Source: Archangium gephyra (GTDB lineage Bacteria; Myxococcota; Myxococcia; Myxococcales; Myxococcaceae). Taken from it: 64,000 bases of DNA. The notes beneath the pieces are model-generated. The model saw only the letters and a list, made by a program, of their open reading frames with translations. It ran no database searches and was not told where the DNA came from. Where the stretch lies: NCBI RefSeq assembly GCF_001027285.1, contig NZ_CP011509.1:1-64000 (forward strand), read 5' to 3'. Below are positions 9,908-18,039 of this stretch, one piece after another. The first letter of the stretch is position 1. Every line of letters starts with the position of its first letter. Position numbers and translations under genes: made by a program.

Positions 9908-12163
9908 ATGAGCATGACGCGGCGGGAGCTCCTCCACTACTTCGGCGTGACGGCTGCGGGCCTGGCGGGGCCCGGATGTATCGGCTGGACGCGCGAGGAG
10001 GCCATCCCGGTGGACTCCTGGCACAAGAGCGTGTGCCGCTTCTGCGGCTCGGGCTGCGAGACGCGCGTGGGCGTGCGCGGCGGCAAGGTGGTGAAGGTCG
10101 AGGGCCTGCAGGAAGGCTGGAACCGGGGCCGGCTGTGCATCAAGGGCCTGCTCAACCGTGAAATCCTCTACGTCTCGGACCGGGCGCAGTACCCCATGGT
10201 GCGCAAGAACGGGCAGCTGGTGCGCGTGTCCTGGGACGAGGCGCTCGACGCGGCGGCCGCCGGCTTCCGCGAGGCCATCGCGCAGGGCGGGCCGGACGCG
10301 GTGGCGTACTACGGCTCGGGGCAGCTCTTCACGCAGGAGAGCTACACCGCCAACAAGTTGTTCAAGGGTGGCATCGGGACGAACAACGTGGATGGCAACC
10401 CGCGCCTGTGCATGGCGTCGGCGGCCTTTGGCTACAAGTCCGTGTTCGGCGCGGACGAGCCCTCGGGCTGCTACGACGACATCGAGCACGCCACGACCTT
10501 CTTCGTCATCGGCGCCAACATGGCCGAGTGCCACCCGGTCGTCTGGGAGCGCGTGCGGGACCGCCTCCGCACCGCGCCGCAGACGCGCGTCATCGTGGTG
10601 GACCCGAGGCGCACGCCCACCGCGCGAGACGCCACGCTGCATCTACAGCTACGGCCCGGCACGGACGTGGCGCTGCTCAATGCCATGGCCCACGAGCTGC
10701 TGCGCACCGGGCTGGTGGACCGGACGTTCATCGACAACTTCGTCACCTTCCGCAAGGGCGCGGCCGACGCGCCGCCGCTCACGCGGGAGGACTTCCAGAA
10801 GTTCCTCGAGGACTACGCGCCGGAGAAGGTGGCGGACCTGTGTGGCCTGTCCTCGGCGGAGATTCGCGAGGCCGCGCGGCTGTGGGGCATCTCCCAGGCG
10901 GTGACGAGCTTCTGGACGATGGGACTCAACCAGCAGACGCACGGGGTGGCGGCCAACCGGATGATGATGGCGCTGCACCTGCTCACGGGGCAGATAGGAC
11001 GGCCCGGGGCCTCGCCCTTCTCCATGACGGGCCAGCCCAACGCGGGCGGCGGCGTGCGGGACACGGGCTCGCTGGCCCACGCGCTGCCCGCCGGACGGCT
11101 CGTGTCCAAGGAGAAGGACAGACACGAGATGGAGAAGTTGTGGGGACTGCCCGAGGGCCGCATCTCGCCCAACCCGGGCCTGTCCGCCGTGCCGCTCTTC
11201 GAGGCCATGCGCGAGGGCAAGGTGCGCGCGGCGCTGGTGATGGCCACCAACCCGGCGCGCTCGCTGCCCAACGCGGATCGCTACCGCGTGGGCATGGAGA
11301 AGGCCTTCCTCGTCGTCTGTGATTCCATCTTCCCCACCGACACCGCGCAGCTCGCCGACGTCTTCCTTCCGGCGGCCATGTGGGCGGAGAAGGAGGGCGT
11401 CTTCTCGCAGTCCGAGCGCCGCTACCACCTGGTGCAGAAGCTGGTGGAGCCGCCGGGCGAGGCACGCTCGGACCTGGAGATTCTCGTGGCCCTTGGCGAG
11501 CGGCTCGGCCACGGGGAGCTGCTGAAGGCGCGCACGCCCGAGGCCGTCTGGGACGAGTGGCGGAGGATTTCCGCCGGCAGCACCTACGACTTCACCGGCA
11601 TCACCTACGCGCGGTTGAAGGAGCTGCCAGGACTGGTGTGGCCGTGCCCCAGCGAGGACCACCCGGGCACCTGCCACCGCTACGTGCCGGGGAAGGATCC
11701 CCTGGCGAAGAAGGAGGGGCGCATCGACTTCTACGCGCGGCCGGACGGGCGCGCCATCGTCTACCTCTCCGAGCAGGGCCCCTTCCGGGAGGCGCTCACG
11801 GGCGACTACCCGATGATTCTCACCACCGGGCGCCGGCTGGAGCACTGGCACACCGCGACCCTCACGGGGCGGATTCCCCAGTTGCAGGGCGTCGACATGG
11901 ACTACCTGGAGATGCACCCCGGGGACGCGGCGGTGATGGGCGTGAACGAGGGGGACCTGGTGCAGGTGACGAGCGCACGCGGCTCGGTGCGGCTGCAAGC
12001 GAAGCCGAGCATGCGGGTGAGGCCGGGCGTGGTGTTCGCGCTGATGCACTCGATGAAGCACCTGGTGAACGCGGCGACGAGTGACCACGTGGACCCCATC
12101 TCCGCACAACCCGAGTACAAGATGGCCGCGGTGCGGGTGGAGCGCGTGAAGGAGGGCACGTGA
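9908..12163 (+). CDS. napA: Periplasmic molybdopterin oxidoreductase, NapA-type nitrate reductase catalytic subunit
   Basis: A 751-residue Mo-bisMGD enzyme of the DMSO-reductase superfamily, probably reducing nitrate to nitrite outside the cytoplasmic membrane. The N-terminus has a twin-arginine signal (MTRRELLHYFGVTAAGLAG). A [4Fe-4S] site follows: Cys43, Cys46 and Cys50 in CRFCGSGC and Cys77 in GRLCIKG. The Mo ligand is probably Cys168 in NPRLCMASA, which with GCYDDIEHA and NMAECHPVVW matches NapA rather than formate dehydrogenase. The start at 9908 has GGGAGG upstream. The stop overlaps the cytochrome start by one base (TGATG). It is somewhat shorter than the usual NapA of about 830 residues. 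No napB, napD, napG or napH is next to it. An assimilatory-type or other oxyanion substrate cannot be excluded. Confidence 0.8.
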   Translation: MSMTRRELLHYFGVTAAGLAGPGCIGWTREEAIPVDSWHKSVCRFCGSGCETRVGVRGGKVVKVEGLQEGWNRGRLCIKGLLNREILYVSDRAQYPMVRKNGQLVRVSWDEALDAAAAGFREAIAQGGPDAVAYYGSGQLFTQESYTANKLFKGGIGTNNVDGNPRLCMASAAFGYKSVFGADEPSGCYDDIEHATTFFVIGANMAECHPVVWERVRDRLRTAPQTRVIVVDPRRTPTARDATLHLQLRPGTDVALLNAMAHELLRTGLVDRTFIDNFVTFRKGAADAPPLTREDFQKFLEDYAPEKVADLCGLSSAEIREAARLWGISQAVTSFWTMGLNQQTHGVAANRMMMALHLLTGQIGRPGASPFSMTGQPNAGGGVRDTGSLAHALPAGRLVSKEKDRHEMEKLWGLPEGRISPNPGLSAVPLFEAMREGKVRAALVMATNPARSLPNADRYRVGMEKAFLVVCDSIFPTDTAQLADVFLPAAMWAEKEGVFSQSERRYHLVQKLVEPPGEARSDLEILVALGERLGHGELLKARTPEAVWDEWRRISAGSTYDFTGITYARLKELPGLVWPCPSEDHPGTCHRYVPGKDPLAKKEGRIDFYARPDGRAIVYLSEQGPFREALTGDYPMILTTGRRLEHWHTATLTGRIPQLQGVDMDYLEMHPGDAAVMGVNEGDLVQVTSARGSVRLQAKPSMRVRPGVVFALMHSMKHLVNAATSDHVDPISAQPEYKMAAVRVERVKEGT

Positions 12164-12831
12164 TGCGAGCCTGGAGCCTGCTGTCGATGGCCGCGCCCGA
12201 GCCTCCGCATGGCGCCACGCTGGGCGGCACGCTGGAGGGCGTGGCCCTGGTGTGCATCGTCGTGGCGCTGGTGGGGCTGGTGCTGGTGGAGTTCGTCTTC
12301 AAGTCGAGGATGGCGCGCTCGACGTACCGGTGGATGCTGCTGCTGGGGCTCTTCGTGCTGCCGGCCGTGGCGCTGCTGGGCACCACGGGGCACATGTTCG
12401 AGTCGATGAAGGAGGTGGAGGCCTGCCAGTCCTGCCACGTGATGGACCCCTTCGTGGTGGACATGCACAACGCGGAGAGCGCCACGCTGGCGGCCAGGCA
12501 CTACCGGTCGGGAGCCATTCCGGCGAAGCAGTGCTACGCGTGCCACACGGGCTACGGCATCTTCGGCACGGTGGAGTCCAAGCGCGACGGCTTCCGCCAC
12601 TGGCTGCTGTACGTGACGGACACGTGGAAGGAGCCCATCACGTACAAGGGCTCCTATCCCAACTCCAACTGCCTGGCCTGCCACGCCACGGCGCCGGCCT
12701 TCACGCGGGTGGACAGCCACCGGGCGCTGAGCAAGCAGCTCGCGAGCGACGAGATGAACTGCTTCACCTGCCACGGACTGCCGCACCCCTCCCGCCCGAG
12801 CCGCGCGCCCACCCGCGCCGCCGTCCACTGA
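12163..12831 (+). CDS. napC: NapC/NirT family tetraheme c-type cytochrome
   Basis: Membrane-anchored quinol dehydrogenase that would pass electrons to the NapA-type enzyme. The protein has 222 residues. There are two N-terminal hydrophobic segments (VALVCIVVALVGLVLVEFVF and WMLLLGLFVLPAVALLG). Exactly four CxxCH heme sites follow: CQSCH, CYACH, CLACH and CFTCH. The segment SCHVMDPFVVDMHNAESATL, with the partly conserved HYRSGAIPAKQCYACHTGY, is the NapC/NrfH signature. The ATG at 12163 overlaps the napA stop, so expression is coupled. With napB absent, direct transfer from this cytochrome to the catalytic subunit is an inference. Confidence 0.85.
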   Translation: MRAWSLLSMAAPEPPHGATLGGTLEGVALVCIVVALVGLVLVEFVFKSRMARSTYRWMLLLGLFVLPAVALLGTTGHMFESMKEVEACQSCHVMDPFVVDMHNAESATLAARHYRSGAIPAKQCYACHTGYGIFGTVESKRDGFRHWLLYVTDTWKEPITYKGSYPNSNCLACHATAPAFTRVDSHRALSKQLASDEMNCFTCHGLPHPSRPSRAPTRAAVH

Positions 12832-12840
12832 GGCCCCGCC

Positions 12841-13044
12841 ATGAACGCGCCTTCGCCCGATAGGTTGATTCGAGCCGCCGTCCTCCTGACGCTGGTGGGC
12901 CTGCTGATGATGCTGCCCATCCTCTTCGGCGTCCGCGCGAGCTTCGTGGGCTTCTACATGCTGGGGAGCCTGCTGCTCACGGTGTCCCTCACGCTGTATG
13001 TCATTGCCGTGGTGCGAGAGCTGCGCCGCGGCGGCGCGTTGTGA
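12841..13044 (+). CDS. Small two-helix membrane protein of the nap cluster
   Basis: 67 residues with two hydrophobic helices (AAVLLTLVGLLMMLPILFGV and FYMLGSLLLTVSLTLYVIAVV), a short charged N-terminus and an RELRRGG tail. It follows the cytochrome by nine bases, so it is almost surely in the same transcript. Its size and place recall NapE-like or other small accessory proteins, but no diagnostic motif is visible and I give no function. Confidence 0.7.
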   Translation: MNAPSPDRLIRAAVLLTLVGLLMMLPILFGVRASFVGFYMLGSLLLTVSLTLYVIAVVRELRRGGAL

Positions 13045-13057
13045 GCATGAGAAACGC

Positions 13058-13549
13058 TCAGGGGAACGCTTCGGCCCGGGTCTGCCAGTATTCCCTGTAG
13101 GGGAAATGTATGAAGTCGTTGGTGTTATCCGTGATCAACATTGCCCGATGGCGCAATGATGCCGCGAAGACCGCCAGGTCGAAACGAAGCCGGTCCCGGC
13201 AGGCTCGCTCGGTTTCGTGCTGACGCTGCAGAGGAGGCGCGTCGAACTGGAGCTTCCGGTTCAAATCGAAAAAGCACCGGGCGGAGAGTGCATCGAACGG
13301 GACAACCTGAAGCCCTCGTTCGATGAGGTTCGTATCAATGATGTGCAGCCCCTTGGCTCCCTTTTTCCGGGAGATGAGTTCGGCGTACACGAGCGTGGAG
13401 ATCAGCGCGGGCCGACCCTGTTGCCGCACACGCGCCACTTCTGGCTGAAGCGCGCTGTTGGTATCGAAGAACAGGGCCTGTGTTGGCACTTCCCCGATGA
13501 AAACGATTTCCGGCGGAGGAGGCGGAAGATCAGCCAGTGGATTCCGCAT
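13058..13549 (-). CDS. PIN-domain nuclease (VapC-like), partner of the overlapping ATPase
   Basis: Probable metal-dependent ribonuclease of 163 residues. The four PIN acidic positions are visible: Asp29 in LFFDTNSAL, Glu57 in VYAELISRK, Asp124 in RFDLAVFAASLRH and Asp141 in LITDNTNDF. I start it at 13549 (MRNPLADLPPP), which overlaps the end of the ATPase gene by 20 bases; a longer frame to 13642 lies wholly inside that gene and looks spurious. The overlap and shared strand mean co-translation with the ATPase, whose C-terminus looks like an AbrB/MazE antitoxin. Base composition is less GC-rich than the neighbours, consistent with transfer. It could act as a toxin or as the effector nuclease of a defence pair. 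It converges on the nap cluster. Confidence 0.75.
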   Translation of the reverse strand: MRNPLADLPPPPPEIVFIGEVPTQALFFDTNSALQPEVARVRQQGRPALISTLVYAELISRKKGAKGLHIIDTNLIERGLQVVPFDALSARCFFDLNRKLQFDAPPLQRQHETERACRDRLRFDLAVFAASLRHRAMLITDNTNDFIHFPYREYWQTRAEAFP

Positions 13550-14768
13550 CCGAGCCTTCCTCCCGCAGATGATCCGCGTACCCCTGGGGTCCCAGGAGTT
13601 GGTACCCGTGCCGGCTCGGTACGAGGTACACGTGCTTCCCATCTTGGATACCTAGTTGCTTCAGCACTTCAAAGGGAAGGGTGACACCTCCGCCTCTCGT
13701 GACCTGCAAGAGCTCCTCATCAGCTTGCTGCCTGGCTGGGACAGGGTCCGCCCATCGCGCCTGCGTCCCGTCTTGTGGATCTCGCGAAACCACGAGCCGC
13801 TCAGCTTCCTCCTCGAAGACCCGGGAGTGGCTGGTAACGAAGACCTGATCCATAGGCCCTGTCTCACCCGTGAACTCGCGCAACTTCTTCCAAAGGAGAC
13901 GCTGGTTGGGCTCGGAGAGGTTCATCTCCGGCTCCTCGACGGCGAGAATCCTGCCGCGGTGGCAGAGCGTGAGAGCGAGCAGCGTCAGCAATTGCTGGAT
14001 ACCCGTGCCTCGCTCCTCTAGATCCAATTCAACCCCATTCTGCCGGGTACGAACGTTGATCTTCTGATTGGGTTGGACAGAAACATTCACAATGCCGATT
14101 CCGAGCGCAGGGTCGCGAACAGCCGCGCGCAACTGCTCAAATCTCTCCTGTACCTCTAGATCGGGACTATTCTTGTAGAGAAAAAGTAATTGCTTGAGAT
14201 TGGAACCATGCCACCGGACCTGGCTTTCCCAGGGCGTGTTCTTATGGAGATGAAGGGACTCCCCTCCAGGCTCTCGCCTCGTAGTAACGAGTCGGAATGC
14301 AGGAGCTAGGGACCAAGCCATTCCCTCCAGTACCTTGCCTGACCATGGTGACCCAGCTAGAGGTGCGCGCAAGCCCTTCTCGATGCGCTCTCCCTCACGG
14401 GTCCATTTGATGCGGTAGTCGATGATCTCGCCGGGAGGGGGACGCCAACCACGAGCCCCATCGCGCGACTCAAATCTGATGCCAAGAGAGATGCTGAACG
14501 AATCCTTTCCGTGCTGGAAAAGGTTCTGCCAATCCTTCACCCAATCGGGATATTCGGAGGGCTCACCAGGAATGGATTTAACATCATGATCTGCTTCCAC
14601 GCGGAGTAGAGTCGGCAACGTGCTGAATGCGAGGTCCAGCGCGTGCAGGATGTTGCTCTTGCCGACATCGTTTGGGCCTTCGATGACGACATGGGGCTTA
14701 TCGAGTCCCTCAAGCCGAAGCCATTCGATACTCCGGAAGTTTTCGATCTCCAGCCACGCGACCCGCAT
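13530..14768 (-). CDS. AAA (OLD/RecF-like) ATPase with C-terminal AbrB/MazE-like domain
   Basis: 412 residues. The N-terminus MRVAWLEIENFRSIEWL and Walker A GPNDVGKSN (31-39) are those of the AAA_21/AAA_15 ABC-like ATPases. The signature region is EERGTGIQQLLTLLAL, Walker B is ILAVEEPEMNL (Glu residues at 278-281), and the sensor is VFVTSHSRVF. After a linker the last 60 residues read VTLPFEVLKQLGIQDGKHVY and then GYQLLGP, the swapped-hairpin pattern of AbrB/MazE antitoxins (about 356-392). No TOPRIM nuclease follows, unlike OLD proteins. The start at 14768 has GGAAGG six bases upstream; an upstream ATG at 14849 is less likely. It overlaps the PIN gene, so it plausibly senses something through its ATPase and holds or guides the PIN nuclease through the AbrB-like tail. 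That role is inference. Confidence 0.8.
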   Translation of the reverse strand: MRVAWLEIENFRSIEWLRLEGLDKPHVVIEGPNDVGKSNILHALDLAFSTLPTLLRVEADHDVKSIPGEPSEYPDWVKDWQNLFQHGKDSFSISLGIRFESRDGARGWRPPPGEIIDYRIKWTREGERIEKGLRAPLAGSPWSGKVLEGMAWSLAPAFRLVTTRREPGGESLHLHKNTPWESQVRWHGSNLKQLLFLYKNSPDLEVQERFEQLRAAVRDPALGIGIVNVSVQPNQKINVRTRQNGVELDLEERGTGIQQLLTLLALTLCHRGRILAVEEPEMNLSEPNQRLLWKKLREFTGETGPMDQVFVTSHSRVFEEEAERLVVSRDPQDGTQARWADPVPARQQADEELLQVTRGGGVTLPFEVLKQLGIQDGKHVYLVPSRHGYQLLGPQGYADHLREEGSDAESTG

Positions 14769-14855
14769 CGGTACCTTCCTGCCGCCCTTGGCAGCACCGC
14801 CTTTGCTCACGGCCCATATATCAACGATTCCCCAAGAGGGCAGGCTCAAAGACCT

Positions 14856-15462
14856 TCACCGTGCCACGAAGAACTTCGCGCGCTCGGGGCCCACGGTGCC
14901 CAGCGAGCGGGCGATCAACGTAGCGTCGATGAGGTAACGGTCCACGGCGAGGCCCGGGAAGCTCGCTACCCCCTCCACCGTCCATGTGCCCGCGAACTGG
15001 GCGTTGTAGAAGTTGTGACCAAAGACAAGGTGATGGGCCGCTCCGGCGTCGTCTGCACGTGACCGGAGGCATCCACCACCTCAAGCACCGGAGAGAAGGG
15101 CACGCCCACCTTGGTGATGCTCGGAGACACGCGGAACGAGAGCCGGGGCGAGCCCACGTGGACTACGTCGACCGGTTGGCTCTCCGTCGCTGGCAGCCCG
15201 GGCACGTTCGTGGCGATCTTCCCAGCAGCACCTGGACGGTCAACCCCTCGACAGGACCCAGCACGGCCTCGGCCGCCTCGCGCAACGCTCCCGAGCGGGC
15301 AAGCTCGCGCACCTCAGGCACGGACTCGAAGAGGTCGCGTGTGCAACCACGCCGCCGTGGCTCGGTTCCCCTGGGGAGCGTTGCAAGTGCCGAGAGCAAC
15401 GTATCGAGGGCCATGGAGGGAACGGCCTGGGGAGGATGGCGAAGCCCTCCCGCTCGATGCAT
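14856..15462 (-). pseudogene. Gene debris: remnant with Ig-like / surface-protein C-terminus
   Basis: No open gene spans this stretch, but coding-like sequence continues across frames. One frame reads GSPRLSFRVSPSITKVGVPF, then FSPVLEVVDASGHVQTT. After a probable single-base loss near 15017 another frame reads HNFYNAQFAGTWTVEG and VDRYLIDATLIARSLG, ending FFVAR and a stop at 14856. This resembles an Ig-like or choice-of-anchor module. Upstream, a fragment EVRELARSGALREAAEAVLG recalls the N-terminal part of phytanoyl-CoA dioxygenases. It may be one frameshifted gene or two fused remnants. It sits directly upstream of the ATPase/PIN pair, at what may be an insertion edge. Confidence 0.4.
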
Positions 15463-15540
15463 GCAGCCAGCGCTTCGCGAATACCGTGCCTCGCGATTGT
15501 GGCAGGCTACCGCGCCCCCAACGTGGAGCCACCGACGATC

Positions 15541-15951
15541 ATGATCGAGCTACGTGCCTGCATCGATGTCGAGGACCTGGACAAGGCCATCGCGTTCTAC
15601 ACCCAGACCTTCGGGTTGAAGCCCGGGCGCCGGGATGGCTCCGCGTGGGCCGAGCTGCTCGGGGCCACCTCCCCCATCGACCTGCTCGCCCGGCCGGCGG
15701 GGAGCCCGTCCAGCCCCGGAGCCTCCTCCGTACGTGACTACCGCCGGCACTGGACCTCCGTCCATCTGGACTTCACCGTCACCGACCTCGACGCCGTCGT
15801 CCAGCGCGCCCAGGCCGCGGGCGCCACGCTCGATCGCGGCATCCAGGAGCAGAAGTGGGGACGCATGGCCAACCTCGCCGACCCCTTCGGCAATGGCTTC
15901 TGCCTGCTCGAGTTCCGGGGCCGTGGTTACGACGAAATCGCCGGCTCCTGA
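15541..15951 (+). CDS. VOC family (glyoxalase/dioxygenase-like) protein
   Basis: 136 residues with two beta-alpha-beta-beta-beta modules. The first is MIELRACIDVEDLDKAIAFYTQTFG and the second is SVHLDFTVTDLDAVVQRAQAAGA, ending NLADPFGNGFCLLEF. The GN-F-LLEF ending with the paired His and Glu positions is usual for vicinal-oxygen-chelate proteins such as glyoxalase I relatives or fosfomycin/bleomycin-resistance proteins. The substrate is unknown. The start at 15541 is the ATG that gives a canonical VOC N-terminus; sequence before it is not VOC-like. Confidence 0.85.
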   Translation: MIELRACIDVEDLDKAIAFYTQTFGLKPGRRDGSAWAELLGATSPIDLLARPAGSPSSPGASSVRDYRRHWTSVHLDFTVTDLDAVVQRAQAAGATLDRGIQEQKWGRMANLADPFGNGFCLLEFRGRGYDEIAGS

Positions 15952-16052
15952 GCCGAGCCCGCCCGCCCGCTGTGCTCGCGGCCTGACGTGCCGCCGGGTG
16001 CCGTTGAATCCGTTCGGGCCAGCGGGCCCCCACCATGGAAGACTGCGCCGCC

Positions 16053-17159
16053 ATGCGAGCCTCGCTTCGTTCATCTCTCCTTGCCCTGACGCTCGTGCTG
16101 TCCACCGCCGCCAGTGCGGCCCCTCCGGCCGGCAAGCCCACGCCCTTCCACGCCCGCGTCCCCGATGAGGCGCGGGTGGAGCGCGTCCTCCAATCCCTGT
16201 CCCCGCGCGAGAAGGTGGGGCAGCTGCTCCTCGCCTACCCGCAGGTGGGCAAGGAGAACCCCGTGGAGGTGGGCGGGGTGCTCTTCGTGGGCGGGACGCT
16301 CAAGAAGCTCGACGCGGCGAAGGAGCGCATCCGCTCCTCCAGCGCGCGCGCGAAGATTCCTCCCTTCTTCGCGGTGGACATCGAGGGCGGTGGCTTCAAC
16401 CGGCTCAAGGCGCACCCCTCGCTCAAGGAGCTCCCGCTGGCCCGGGACATGGCCACGATGGAGGACGCCGAGGTGGAGGCGTGGGGCCTACGCGTCGGCA
16501 AGGCGATGAACGAGGTGGGGCTCAACATGAACCTCGCGCCCGTGTTCGACGTGTCCCCCAAGGGCCACATGTTCCGCAACGGGCGCGCCTTCTCCGGGGA
16601 CCCCAAGGTGGTGAAGCAGAAGGCCACCGCCTTCGCGCGCGGCCTGGCGAAGGCCGGAGTCGTCTCCATCGGCAAGCACTTCCCGGGCTACGGGGATCTC
16701 GACGCGGACTCGGACCACGAGCAGGCCGTCGCCGATTGGGACGAGGAGCGCGTGCGCCTGGAGGCGGCGGCCTTCCGTGCCGCGGACCGCTACCTGGGCG
16801 GGGTGATGCTGTCGAACGTCGTGTACGCGAAGCTCGGAGCGGGGCCGGCCATCCTCGAGCCCGCGCTCGTCTCCATGGCGCACGAGAACGGGTGGATCTC
16901 CGTCACCGACGACGTGGCCATCCGCGCGCTCGCCGAGCGTATCGGCACCGAGCGCGAGGAGGTGGTGCGCCGGGCCTTCCTCGCGGGCAATGATCTCATC
17001 CTCACCACCGAGCCGCCGGACTGGTCGGGCGGGCTGGACTACTTCGGCATCCTGACGAAGCTGGCCGGGTCGGACCCGAAGGTGGCCGAGCAGCTGGACG
17101 CGGCGGTGCGGCGGGTGCTGCGCATCAAGGACCGGATGGGCCTGCTGGACGGGCTGTAG
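16053..17159 (+). CDS. Exported glycoside hydrolase family 3 (NagZ-like)
   Basis: 368 residues. The start at 16053 opens a signal peptide (MRASLRSSLLALTLVLSTAA, cut near SAA). The GH3 barrel is clear: LSPREKVGQLLLAYPQVG, FFAVDIEGGGFNRLK, LNMNLAPVFDVSP, and the beta-N-acetylglucosaminidase signature SIGKHFPGYGDLDADSDHE. The usual NagZ form is KHFPGHGDTxxDSH; here the first His is Tyr and the DSH loop is DSDH, so the acid/base dyad region is altered. The nucleophile is likely the Asp in WISVTDDVAI. It probably acts on GlcNAc-containing wall or exogenous polymers in the periplasm, unlike the cytoplasmic NagZ of enteric bacteria. Confidence 0.8.
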   Translation: MRASLRSSLLALTLVLSTAASAAPPAGKPTPFHARVPDEARVERVLQSLSPREKVGQLLLAYPQVGKENPVEVGGVLFVGGTLKKLDAAKERIRSSSARAKIPPFFAVDIEGGGFNRLKAHPSLKELPLARDMATMEDAEVEAWGLRVGKAMNEVGLNMNLAPVFDVSPKGHMFRNGRAFSGDPKVVKQKATAFARGLAKAGVVSIGKHFPGYGDLDADSDHEQAVADWDEERVRLEAAAFRAADRYLGGVMLSNVVYAKLGAGPAILEPALVSMAHENGWISVTDDVAIRALAERIGTEREEVVRRAFLAGNDLILTTEPPDWSGGLDYFGILTKLAGSDPKVAEQLDAAVRRVLRIKDRMGLLDGL

Positions 17160-17214
17160 CGAGCATTCCGGATTCTTGAGCCCGGCGGGGGTTCGGACTG
17201 AAGTGCCGGAGTCC

Positions 17215-18039
17215 ATGGCACGGAATCCGAACACCTCCTGGCGGCTCACGCGCCTGCTGCTGACCAGCCTCCTGCTCGGCGCCTGCGCCACCAGACCCGG
17301 GCATCCCGGCACTGCTTCACGTGGAGACTGGCGGCTCGATTCGGAGTCCGTCGCCCGCGCGCGCTACGCGGGCCTCCTGCGTGGCACGGGTACGGCGGTC
17401 TCCTCCACCACCCTGGCCGTGGGCTCCACGCTCGTGCTGGCCACGCCGGTGGTCCTGGCCGTGTACCACCACAACCAGGACAAGGTGGTCGAGTTGCAGG
17501 AGCGCCTCGCGGAGTGCGCCCGGATGGCCGAGCATCAGGTCAACTCCGATCACTTCGGCGACCGGCCACCCACGCGGGAAGAGTGCGGCGAGGAATTGGA
17601 GGTGGACGGCTGCACCGAGCCCATCACCCGAGCCATGCTCCTGGGCAGACAGAAGCACGACCTCGCCCTCGCCTGCGCTCGCGATGTCCTCACCCGGCTC
17701 TGGCCCGCGCCCTTCAGCATCGAGCAGCGCTACCGCTACTACCGGCACAGCCGCATGATCGAGACCATCAGCCGGGAGCAGGAGCAACAGTTCATCAAGG
17801 AGGGTTGTACCCACAAGCTTCGGAGCACCATCAAGCCCGATATCGTCCTCCACTCGGACTACAATCTGCTCCAGGCAGCGCTCATCATCGACCTCAAGTT
17901 TCCTTGCCCTTCATCCAACGATCCGGTGTGGCGCTCGTATGGCAAGACCAGTGCTTATAACGGATTGACCCAAGGGCAGGTCTATCAACAAGCACTGGAC
18001 GGCAAGGTCTTCATGCTCACGCCCAGAGGGTTCTTTTGA
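17215..18039 (+). CDS. Lipoprotein with C-terminal PD-(D/E)xK-like nuclease domain, probable toxin
   Basis: 274 residues. The start at 17215 gives a lipoprotein signal with lipobox LLLGAC (Cys24). A hydrophobic stretch (STTLAVGSTLVLATPVVLAV) follows, then a helical, Cys-containing region. The C-terminal 70 residues read IKPDIVLH, then LIIDLKFPCP (Asp209, Asp226-x-Lys228) and NGLTQGQVYQQAL. That order, a D, a hydrophobic strand D-x-K and a late Q, is the restriction-endonuclease fold seen in polymorphic toxins. The immediate downstream, overlapping gene is a type VI immunity family (DUF3396) protein, which supports a toxin-immunity pair. A lipid-anchored nuclease is odd; the anchor may hold the toxin at the cell surface for contact-dependent transfer. 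Confidence 0.6.
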   Translation: MARNPNTSWRLTRLLLTSLLLGACATRPGHPGTASRGDWRLDSESVARARYAGLLRGTGTAVSSTTLAVGSTLVLATPVVLAVYHHNQDKVVELQERLAECARMAEHQVNSDHFGDRPPTREECGEELEVDGCTEPITRAMLLGRQKHDLALACARDVLTRLWPAPFSIEQRYRYYRHSRMIETISREQEQQFIKEGCTHKLRSTIKPDIVLHSDYNLLQAALIIDLKFPCPSSNDPVWRSYGKTSAYNGLTQGQVYQQALDGKVFMLTPRGFF

